In this document: positions 14,108 through 21,607 of the stretch, piece after piece
Layout: each line of letters starts with the position of its first letter
Position numbering within the stretch: the first letter of the stretch is position 1
NCBI GenBank assembly: GCA_035719045.1
Contig: DASTGO010000238.1
Location: 1 to 21,607, forward strand
Length of the DNA stretch: 21,607 nucleotides
Source of the DNA: DASTGO01 sp035719045
GTDB lineage: Bacteria > Actinomycetota > Actinomycetes > Actinomycetales > Kineosporiaceae
Direction of reading: 5' to 3'
Translations under genes and position numbers: made by a program
Notes under the pieces: model-generated
What the model saw: the letters and a program-made list of their open reading frames with translations, nothing else
Databases searched by the model: none
What the model was told of the DNA's origin: nothing

Positions 14108-14794
14108 TCAGACGTCCTCGGGTGCGGCCAGCCGGACGCCGACCCCGCGGGCGCTGTGCAGGTAGCGCGGCTGGGCCGCGGTCTCGCCGAGCTTGCGGCG
14201 CAGCCAGGACAGGTGGACGTCCACCGTCCGGTCACCGCCGCCGTAGGGCTGCCGCCACACCTCGGCGAGCAGGTCCCGCTTGCTGACCACCTCGCCGGCC
14301 CGCTGTGCCAGGGCGAGCAGCAGGTCGAACTCCTTGCGGGACAGCTCCAGCTGGCGGCCCTCCAGGGTGGCCGACCGGGTGCGCGGGTCGACCACGAGCT
14401 TGCCGACGGTCAGCGGACCCTCGGTCCGCTGCGCTCCGCTGCGGCGCAGTACCGCCCGGATCCGGGCGTCGAGGTGATCGGCGCCGAACGGCTTCACCAC
14501 GAAGTCGTCCGCCCCCGCATCCAGGGCCCGGACCACCTCGGAGTCGTCGTCGCGCGCGGTGATGATGATGACCGGGACCGCGCTGACCGAGCGCAGCATG
14601 GACAGCACCTGCAGGCCGTCGACGTCCGGCAGGCCGAGGTCGAGGAGGACCACGTCGGGCCTCTCGTCGATCACCGACTGCAGGCCCGGCAGACCCGCCG
14701 GTTGCCAGGTCACGGCATGACCACGCTCGGTCAGCGCCCGGCTGAGCGCCGAACGGATGCCGGCGTCGTCCTCCACGAGCAGGATCACGGCCAC
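14108..14794 (-). CDS. OmpR/PhoB-family response regulator
   Basis: This is a 228-residue protein. The receiver domain has ILLVEDD (residues 4-10), the phosphorylation site D52 in VVLLDLGLPD, T79 in ITARDD and K101 in VVKPFG. A winged-helix DNA-binding domain follows, with ELSRKEFDLLLALA and a C-terminal RTVDVHLSWLRRKLG recognition region. The start at GTG 14794 is chosen because it places two residues before the first strand and because TACCTT lies exactly 7 nt upstream; the longer frame from 14914 adds an atypical 40-residue tail. It is transcribed first, ahead of its kinase. Its targets are not known; direct repeats at 12005-12030 and in the 14795-14952 gap are possible local sites. Confidence 0.93.
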   Translation of the reverse strand: MAVILLVEDDAGIRSALSRALTERGHAVTWQPAGLPGLQSVIDERPDVVLLDLGLPDVDGLQVLSMLRSVSAVPVIIITARDDDSEVVRALDAGADDFVVKPFGADHLDARIRAVLRRSGAQRTEGPLTVGKLVVDPRTRSATLEGRQLELSRKEFDLLLALAQRAGEVVSKRDLLAEVWRQPYGGGDRTVDVHLSWLRRKLGETAAQPRYLHSARGVGVRLAAPEDV

Positions 14795-14807
14795 GAGGGG
14801 GAAGGTA
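14794..14807 (-). promoter_or_regulatory. Leaderless promoter of the response regulator (-10 TACCTT)
   Basis: On the minus strand TACCTT (14807-14802) is followed after 7 nt by the GTG start. There is no Shine-Dalgarno sequence. Spacing and box match the promoters at 5381 and 1336, which strengthens all three calls. No clear -35 is seen. Confidence 0.55.
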
Positions 14808-14952
14808 CGCCCTGTCCCGGCGGACTGGGTAACACCCCCCGTGACGACCGTCGAGACCACTGGTCCTCCGCACCGTCCCGGCGAGGGCCCGATAGCCTCC
14901 CTGCGGGGGATCACCGACCGGACCGGACCAGGGGTGAACGGAGGTGGGTGCG

Positions 14953-15585
14953 ATGGGGTTGATGCGGCTGCTGCGGGTGCTCGGCGGAGTGCTGAGCTGG
15001 ATCATCGGCGTCGCGGCCGTCGCGGCCCTGGCCTCGGTCGCCATCAATTCGGCCGGGCAGCAGGTCGTGGCCAGGACCATCACCGTCGGCCAGTCGGACG
15101 GGCTGGTGGCCGTCACCCCGACGACCGGGCCCACCCCGTCCGGGCCGTCACCGTCGGCCAGCCTCGGTCCGGCCGCGGAGACGATCACCACCACCTCGGC
15201 GCGCCCGAAGGACCCCAGCTCCTCCCCGGCCACCGCCGGCCCCACCACGAGCGGGACCACGACCAGGTCGGCCAGCCCGACCCGGACGCCGTCGTCCACC
15301 CCCGCCCCCACCCCCACGCCCACGCCCACCGTCACGCCGATGTCCGACGTGCGGGTGACCTCCGGCGGGGCGGTCTGGGTGGAGTGCACCGGCCCGGTGG
15401 TGACGGACGCCCTGGCCCAGCCCAGCGACGGCTGGTCGGCCCACACCGGGCAGCGTGGACCGGGCGACCTGGAGGCGCTGTTCGTGCGCTCCAACTCAAC
15501 GGCCGTGATCCAGGTCACCGTGGTCTGTGTCGGCGGTCAGCCCCGCTTCGCGGTCGCCTCCGGCAGCAGGCACGGGGACGACTGA
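14953..15585 (+). CDS. Membrane-anchored secreted protein with Thr/Pro linker and small two-Cys domain
   Basis: This is a 210-residue protein. ATG 14953 is preceded by GGAGG with an 8-bp gap, so it is chosen over GTG 14944. A hydrophobic segment (about residues 8-35) leads into a long Ser/Thr/Pro-rich linker (about 55-130), probably spanning the cell wall. A C-terminal domain of about 70 residues follows with two cysteines (VWVECTGPV and TVVCVGGQ) that could form a disulfide, and alternating hydrophobic residues that suggest beta strands. No family is recognised. It is divergent from the two-component regulator with a 158-bp gap, so it may be a target. A -10-like TAGCCT is at 14893-14898. Confidence 0.7.
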   Translation: MGLMRLLRVLGGVLSWIIGVAAVAALASVAINSAGQQVVARTITVGQSDGLVAVTPTTGPTPSGPSPSASLGPAAETITTTSARPKDPSSSPATAGPTTSGTTTRSASPTRTPSSTPAPTPTPTPTVTPMSDVRVTSGGAVWVECTGPVVTDALAQPSDGWSAHTGQRGPGDLEALFVRSNSTAVIQVTVVCVGGQPRFAVASGSRHGDD

Positions 15586-15623
15586 CCCCGGCGGGGCTGG
15601 CCCCGGCTGACCCCGGCGGGGCC
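15582..15623 (+). terminator. Repeat and hairpin at the end of the secreted-protein gene
   Basis: A 16-bp direct repeat (15582-15597 and 15607-15622, period 25) overlaps the stop codon. Each copy contains CCCCGGCGGGG, and the outer arms GGCCCCG (15599-15605) and CGGGGCC (15617-15623) form a 7-bp stem. The position suggests a terminator. The rest of the gap up to 15804 is G/C-rich with no frame I can support. Confidence 0.4.
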
Positions 15624-15804
15624 GGCCCGCCATCGGCCCCGCCCCGGGCGGTGGCACTGCGTGGACCTTCGGGTCGTCATCGTCATCGCCCTCGGCCCGT
15701 CCTCGGCGGCGGGAGGAGGGCGCGCGTCCGGGCGGGTGGGGACGGGCTGCTGAGGGGGACTTCCCGCGGGTGGGGGCGGCGGGAAGGGTCCGAGCGGGGG
15801 AAAG

Positions 15805-15825
15805 GTTGAGTCCTATCGGCTCAAG
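15805..15825 (+). promoter_or_regulatory. HAIR element 1 (HspR operator)
   Basis: GTTGAGT-N7-GCTCAAG matches the HspR inverted repeat CTTGAGT-N7-ACTCAAG at 12 of 14 arm positions with the correct 7-bp spacer. It lies just upstream of the -35 box of the dnaK promoter. Confidence 0.85.
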
Positions 15826-15841
15826 TTTCGTCAGTCCCGGC

Positions 15842-15870
15842 TTGACAGTCGGCCCGGCACCGACAAACCT
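15842..15870 (+). promoter_or_regulatory. dnaK operon promoter
   Basis: TTGACA at 15842-15847 is a perfect -35 hexamer; 17 bp later AAACCT (15865-15870) is a fair -10. The predicted start near 15878 leaves a 5' leader of about 60 nt. It is flanked by the two HAIR elements, the second overlapping the -10. Confidence 0.65.
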
Positions 15871-15888
15871 GAGCGCAGGTAACTCAAC
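15868..15888 (+). promoter_or_regulatory. HAIR element 2 (HspR operator)
   Basis: CCTGAGC-N7-ACTCAAC keeps 11 of 14 arm positions of the HspR consensus and the exact 7-bp spacer. It overlaps the -10 and start region of the dnaK promoter, where binding would block transcription directly. Its centre is 63 bp from that of element 1, six helical turns. Confidence 0.75.
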
Positions 15889-15936
15889 CCGGCCCCGCCC
15901 CGGGGTCGTGGACGTCGCGAAGGGACGCTGGCTCAG

Positions 15937-17819
<1,883 letters not shown>

Positions 17820-17820
<1 letters not shown>

Positions 17821-18530
17821 TGACAGACCCGACCACGGACGCGGAGGAGGGGACCCGCAACGGTCCCGTCATCCGCGACCGACGGAAGATCGACCCGGAG
17901 ACCGGCCGCGTGCGGGAGGCGTACGCGGCCCACTCCGGACCGACGGAGGGCGGTCCCTCCGCAGCTGACGAGGCGGCGACCGGGGGGGCGGCGGAGGCGT
18001 TCGGCGACGGGCGCCCCGCGCAGGCCCCCGGCACCGGGCAGACCTCCGACGCCGAGGTCGAGAACGGGCTGGCCGACCAGCTCGCCGCGGATCTCGCCGC
18101 AGCCCGCTCGGCGGCGGAGGAACGGCTGGCGGACCTGCAGCGGCTGCAGGCGGAGTACGTCAACTACCGCCGCCGGGTCGACCGGGACCGCGACGTTGCC
18201 CGGGACTCCGCCATCGCCGGGGTGTTGGAGGCGCTGCTCCCCGCGCTGGACGACGTCCACCTGGCCCGCCAGCACGGCGACCTGGAGTCCGGGCCCTTCG
18301 CGGCGATCGCGGACAAACTGGAGGCGACGCTGTCCCGGCTCGGCCTGAGCCGCTACGGCGAACCCGGTGAGACCTTCGACCCGAACGTGCATGAGGCGCT
18401 CATGCACACCCAGGCCGAGCTCGCCGAGGGGACCACCGAGCCGACCGTGGTGCAGGTGCTCCAGCCGGGCTACCGGTTCGGCGAGCGGGTACTGCGTCCG
18501 GCTCGGGTGGCGGTGGCCGACCCGCAGTGA
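17820..18530 (+). CDS. grpE: Nucleotide exchange factor GrpE
   Basis: This 236-residue protein has a disordered acidic N-terminal part of about 75 residues and a coiled-coil stretch (ADLAAARSAAEERLADLQRL). The GrpE core follows, with EYVNYRRRVDRDRD, a four-helix region, and the beta domain ending VVQVLQPGYRFGERVLRPARV, which is the family signature. It releases ADP from DnaK. The ATG at 17820 forms TGATG with the dnaK stop; a GTG three bases earlier is an equally possible start. It lies 72 bp upstream of dnaJ. Confidence 0.96.
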
Positions 18531-18602
18531 GTGCAGACGACGTCGGCGGACGCGACGGTATGGACGAACACGTGACGAGGACGAGCGGAAGGGAGCCAGC
18601 CC

Positions 18603-19655
18603 GTGGCTAGCCAGGACTGGTTCGAGAAGGACTTCTACGCCGTCCTCGGCGTGCCGGCCGACGCGTCCGCCGACGACGTCAAGAAGGCCTACCGGAAGCT
18701 GGCCCGCAAGCATCACCCCGATGCCAACAGCGGGGATCCGTCCGCCGAGAAGCGGTTCAAGGAGATCGGTGAGGCCTATGCGGTGCTCTCCGATCCCGAG
18801 CAGCGCCAGCAGTACGACGCGGTGCGGGCGATGTCCCGTGGCGGGGCCCGGTTCACCGCGGGCGGCCCCAACGGTGGGAACGGCGGCTTCGACGACGTGT
18901 TCAGCACCCTGTTCGGCGGGGCGGCCCCCGGTGCGCGCAACGTCCGCTTCACCCCCGGTGCTTCGGGCGGGGCGGGCGGCGCCGGCTCGCCGATGTTCGA
19001 GGACCTGCTCGGCAGCATGTTCGGCGGGAACGGACCCGGGGGCGCGTACCGCTCCCCGCGCGGGCCGCGCCGCGGGGAGGACCTCACCACCTCGGTGAAC
19101 CTCACCCTGCGGCAGGCGGTGGAGGGTGCCCAGCTGAGCTTGCGGGTGGACGATCCGCAGGCAGGGCAGCGGGTGATCAACGCCCGGGTGCCGCCCGGGG
19201 TCCGGGACGGGCAGAAGGTCCGGCTGCGGGGCAAGGGCCGGCCCGGGGACCCCGGCGCCGAGGACGGCGACCTCGTGGTCACCGTGCACGTCGAGGCCGA
19301 CCCGGTGTTCACCGCCGACGGCTCTGACCTGCGGATCACGGTGCCGATCACTTTCCCGGAGGCGGCTCTCGGGGCGCAGATCGAGGTGCCCACCTTCGAC
19401 GGCGGGTCGGTCCGGGTGAAGGTCCCGGCCGGGACCCCGTCCGGGCGTACGTTGCGGGTCCGCGGGCACGGTGTGCGGACCCCGAAGCGCACCGGGGACC
19501 TCCTGGTCACCGTCCAGGTGGCCGTCCCGCAGCGGGTCGACGGACCGGCGCGGGAGGCGCTGGAGGCCTACGCCGCCCGCACCGCCGGGGAGGACCCGCG
19601 CGCGGACCTGCTGGCCCGGGTCCGCCGTGCCAGCGGAGCCGGCGATGCCCGCTGA
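18603..19655 (+). CDS. dnaJ: DnaJ-type co-chaperone without zinc finger
   Basis: This is a 350-residue protein. The J domain occupies about residues 8-73 with the catalytic HPD at 38-40 (KHHPDAN) and the FKEIGEAYAVLSDP helix. A Gly/Phe-rich region (about 80-155) follows, then the two beta-rich C-terminal domains, for example VPPGVRDGQKVRLRGKG. No cysteine-rich CxxCxGxG repeats are present: this is a class B (CbpA-like) architecture, whereas the best-known actinobacterial dnaK operons carry a class A DnaJ. The GTG start has a GGAAGGGAG box about 7 nt upstream. It stimulates DnaK ATPase and delivers substrate. Its end overlaps hspR by 11 bp. Confidence 0.95.
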   Translation: MASQDWFEKDFYAVLGVPADASADDVKKAYRKLARKHHPDANSGDPSAEKRFKEIGEAYAVLSDPEQRQQYDAVRAMSRGGARFTAGGPNGGNGGFDDVFSTLFGGAAPGARNVRFTPGASGGAGGAGSPMFEDLLGSMFGGNGPGGAYRSPRGPRRGEDLTTSVNLTLRQAVEGAQLSLRVDDPQAGQRVINARVPPGVRDGQKVRLRGKGRPGDPGAEDGDLVVTVHVEADPVFTADGSDLRITVPITFPEAALGAQIEVPTFDGGSVRVKVPAGTPSGRTLRVRGHGVRTPKRTGDLLVTVQVAVPQRVDGPAREALEAYAARTAGEDPRADLLARVRRASGAGDAR

Positions 19656-20136
19656 CCGTGAACCCCCGCCCCTGCGGCCGCGGGTCGACGTGTCGTTCGA
19701 GATGGACGACGCCACTCCGGTGTTCGTCATCTCGGTCGCCGCGCAACTGGCCGGGATGCACCCGCAGACCCTGCGCCAGTACGACCGGCTCGGACTGGTC
19801 AGCCCCGGGCGGACCTCGGGCCGGGGCCGCCGGTACAGCGCCCGCGACGTGGCCACCCTCCGCGAGGTGCAGCGGCTGTCCCAGGACGAAGGCGTCAACC
19901 TGGCCGGGATCAAGCGCATCCTCGAGCTCGAGGCCGAGGTCGGCGTCCTGCATGACCGGCTGCACCAGGCCCTGGACCAGCTGTCCGACGCCCAGGCCCG
20001 GCTGGGCGCCCAGCGCCGGGTGTTCGCCGCCGACCAGTCCGGGGACATCGTCGCCGTCGCACCGGGTCGGCGTCCGCAGCGGCTGACCCCGACCTCCTCG
20101 GCCCTGGTGGTCTGGCGGCCGGCGCCGCGCCGCTGA
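19645..20136 (+). CDS. hspR: Heat-shock repressor HspR (MerR family)
   Basis: This is a 163-residue protein. After a Pro/Arg-rich lead of about 25 residues come FVISVAAQLAGMHPQTLRQY and DRLGLVSPGRTSGRGRRYS, the MerR-type winged helix nearly identical to mycobacterial HspR. Then come LSQDEGVNLAGIKRIL and a coiled-coil dimer helix. The C-terminal SSALVVWRP tail is the usual HspR ending. It represses the chaperone operon by binding HAIR sites, with DnaK acting as co-repressor in studied species. ATG 19645 is preceded by GGAG at a good distance and overlaps dnaJ by 11 bp (translational coupling). A strongly coding frame begins right after its stop; see the next entry. Confidence 0.95.
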   Translation: MPADREPPPLRPRVDVSFEMDDATPVFVISVAAQLAGMHPQTLRQYDRLGLVSPGRTSGRGRRYSARDVATLREVQRLSQDEGVNLAGIKRILELEAEVGVLHDRLHQALDQLSDAQARLGAQRRVFAADQSGDIVAVAPGRRPQRLTPTSSALVVWRPAPRR

Positions 20137-20137
20137 C

Positions 20138-20398
20138 GAGAACCCCTCCGGAACCGGGCTCGAGTTCGCCGTCCAGACCCGCAGCAGCGCCCCGGCGCAG
20201 GAGACCGGTGCCTACACCAACGCCCGGGTCACCGCCCGGGTCGAGATCACCGCACCCCTGTGCCTGCTCGAGGGGCGTTTCGGCTGGCGACAGGGTGGCC
20301 TGTGCCTGGTCGCGCCCCCCGGAGCGCCGTCGGCCGAACTGCCTCTTCCGCCCGGCGGTCTCCCGCCGCTGGAGACCTCCGCCCGGTTGATCCGGTAA
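20138..20398 (+). pseudogene. Start-less coding frame immediately after hspR
   Basis: A frame of 86 codons, one base ahead of hspR, runs from the hspR stop to TAA at 20396-20398. Its codon third positions are about 85% G/C, as in the real genes here, and its product looks protein-like (LEFAVQTRSSAP, AYTNARVTARVEITAPLCLL, FGWRQGGLCLV). No ATG, GTG or TTG start exists at or upstream of its beginning within the open frame, which opens at 20087. It could be the 3' remnant of a deleted gene, a frameshifted extension, or the product of +1 frameshifting at CGC-TGA-C. No family is recognised. It is followed by a 90-bp non-coding leader to the next gene. Confidence 0.4.
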
Positions 20399-20487
20399 TG
20401 GGTGGAGCCGGGTGAAGTAGCCCACAGCCAACGAGCGCTCCCGGATGTGAGAGTGGGGGCGATCACGACGGAGAGGACGAAACCGGT

Positions 20488-21129
20488 ATGCAGATCATCC
20501 GTTGGGGGCGGCGGGCGGGCGCCGTGGCGGGCGCGCTCGTCGCAGGTCTGGCGCTCACCGGGTGCCAGGGCAGCAGCAGTCCGGGGAAGGCGGGGCCGGT
20601 CACGTCCTCCGCCCGGGGTGGCGGCGCCGGCAGCGCGACACCGCCGGGGTCCGCGGCGACGCCGGGGGGGCAGGCCACCGCCTATCCGGCACCCGCGTCG
20701 GCCAGCCCGCAGCCTCTGCCGTCGCTGGGCAGTCGGACCAACGGGAGGTGGACCGTCGTCCTCAACGGGGTCCGCAAGTCCGGCGCCAACTCCGCCGTGG
20801 TGACGGCGACGATTTCCAATGTCTCGGGGGAGAACCAGATCTTCCGCGACTTCGAGGAGCCCGGGTACGCCGTGCGGACGGCCGGCGGCAAGTGGGACTT
20901 CACCTACGAGTTCTCGGCCGTCACCCTGACCGTCCCCGGGTCGCCCACCCTGTACCTGGCGATGCGGGACGGGGCCGGGGTGTGCGCCTGCACCCGCGGG
21001 GTGATGGGCCTGGACAAGGGCATGTCCCGGGGGGTGTACACCTACGTCACCCTCCCGCCCGTTGCGACCACGGTGACCGTGACCATCGCGGGCTACCCGC
21101 CGTTCACCGACGTCCCGGTGCAGTCATGA
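20488..21129 (+). CDS. Lipoprotein with CxC...LDKG domain
   Basis: This is a 213-residue protein. A signal peptide with lipobox LTGC (C26) predicts anchoring to the outer face of the membrane. A Gly/Ser/Pro-rich linker runs to about residue 80. The domain behind it looks like a beta sandwich: WTVVLNGVRKSGANSAVVTA, a central YEFSAVTLTVPGSPTLYLAM stretch, then GVCACTRGVMGLDKG and a final strand pair. The CACT pair, followed by LDKG, is shared with the next gene. Similar Cys-x-Cys elements occur, to my knowledge, in surface domains preceding actinobacterial OmpA-like proteins. A GGAGAGGA box precedes the ATG by 10 bp. The stop overlaps the next start (ATGA). Confidence 0.8.
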   Translation: MQIIRWGRRAGAVAGALVAGLALTGCQGSSSPGKAGPVTSSARGGGAGSATPPGSAATPGGQATAYPAPASASPQPLPSLGSRTNGRWTVVLNGVRKSGANSAVVTATISNVSGENQIFRDFEEPGYAVRTAGGKWDFTYEFSAVTLTVPGSPTLYLAMRDGAGVCACTRGVMGLDKGMSRGVYTYVTLPPVATTVTVTIAGYPPFTDVPVQS

Positions 21130-21607
21130 GGCGCGGGGGCAGGCGCCGGGCAGCCCTCGGTGTTGCCGTCGTCGCCTGTGCCGTGGTGGCGGATCTTGGT
21201 GTTCAGGGCCTGGCGGCGCGGGCCGCCGAGCGGCCGGACCCGGTGCGGGACGGGGCGCTGGGGACTGGCGGGGCGGTGGTGCGGGTCGAGCACGTGCAGC
21301 GCACCGGGCACGGCCTGGAGGTCACCCTCACCGTGACCAACTGGAACCTCCCGTACTTCAGCTCCGCGAACCTGCACGACTACCTGCTGCGGACCGGTGA
21401 CGGTGCCACGAAGGACGCTGCGGCGCCGTCCGGCATGATCGGGGTCGCAGCACTGGACCCGGCCACCGGGCGGTGGGGCCAGGTGCGGATGAACGGGAAG
21501 AACTGCGAGTGCGGCCTGATCTCGTCCCTGGACAAGGGCAAGGCGGCCACCGTGGTGGCGGTGCTCGACGATCCCGGCGGGGCGAAGGTCGACCTGGTGT
21601 TCGACGT
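21126..21607 (+). CDS. Secreted protein with CxC...LDKG domain (right-truncated)
   Basis: This frame is open from ATG 21126 to the window edge (160 codons and two bases). The ATG overlaps the lipoprotein stop by 4 bp. An Arg-rich start and a hydrophobic segment (ALGVAVVACAVVADLGV) give a probable signal sequence; Cys18 is inside it but lacks a good lipobox. A domain similar to that of the previous gene follows: VEHVQRTGHGLEVTLTVTN, a middle region with DYLLRTGDG and LDPATGRWGQVRM, then NCECGLISSLDKGKAATVV. The two genes look like a diverged tandem pair that could act together at the surface. An OmpA-like C-terminal domain beyond the window is possible but cannot be seen. Confidence 0.75.
   Translation, partial: MRRGGRRRAALGVAVVACAVVADLGVQGLAARAAERPDPVRDGALGTGGAVVRVEHVQRTGHGLEVTLTVTNWNLPYFSSANLHDYLLRTGDGATKDAAAPSGMIGVAALDPATGRWGQVRMNGKNCECGLISSLDKGKAATVVAVLDDPGGAKVDLVFD

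Noticed and set aside
20212..20466. A minus-strand frame of 84 codons over the hspR downstream region
   Set aside because: It uses AGG, AGA and AAA codons that are rare here, unlike the plus-strand frame in the same place.

Overview
The window is about 73% G+C, uses GTG starts freely, and carries a dnaK-grpE-dnaJ-hspR operon behind two HspR-type (HAIR) inverted repeats. It also has apparent leaderless promoters (a TANNNT box about 6-7 nt before the start codon) and a DUF4235 protein. Together these point to an actinobacterial (Actinomycetota) chromosome. The genus cannot be fixed from the sequence. There are no rRNA, tRNA, transposase, integrase or CRISPR signatures.

Layout. (1) 1-3236: the C-terminal end of a probable ABC ATPase coupled to a membrane permease, then a leaderless tetR with a strong palindromic operator coupled to an MFS efflux gene. 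(2) 3237-6593: a small secreted protein, strong hairpins, homocysteine S-methyltransferase (minus strand) and a leaderless hutI (plus strand), with a probable frameshifted small gene between the last two. (3) 6594-7618: DUF4235 and a 47-residue membrane protein, both on the minus strand. (4) 7619-11958, minus strand: a redox operon reading, in transcription order, small single-pass Ala/Thr/Pro protein, ApbE-like flavin transferase, b-heme ferric-reductase-like membrane protein, NuoF-like flavoprotein, and a ferredoxin with a long Tyr/Gln/Gly repeat region. The last four genes are joined by 4-bp ATGA/GTGA overlaps. (5) 12221-15585: envelope-type genes and an OmpR-type two-component system, regulator then kinase, with the regulator again apparently leaderless. 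(6) 15805-20136: the heat-shock chaperone operon with its repressor. (7) 20138-21607: a start-less coding remnant, then two overlapping secreted proteins sharing a CxC...LDKG motif; the second is cut by the window edge.

How the parts work together. The chaperone block is a self-regulated module: HspR encoded last should bind the two HAIR sites around the dnaK promoter. The redox operon looks like a cytosol-to-membrane electron route, from NAD(P)H through the NuoF-like protein and ferredoxin to the b-heme membrane protein. It also encodes a flavin transferase with no signal peptide and no recognisable FMN-binding substrate in the window, which is the most interesting puzzle here. Other points of note are the repeat-fused ferredoxin, two small or decayed reading frames (5193-5383 and 20138-20398), the DnaJ without zinc fingers, and the CxC/LDKG tandem pair.
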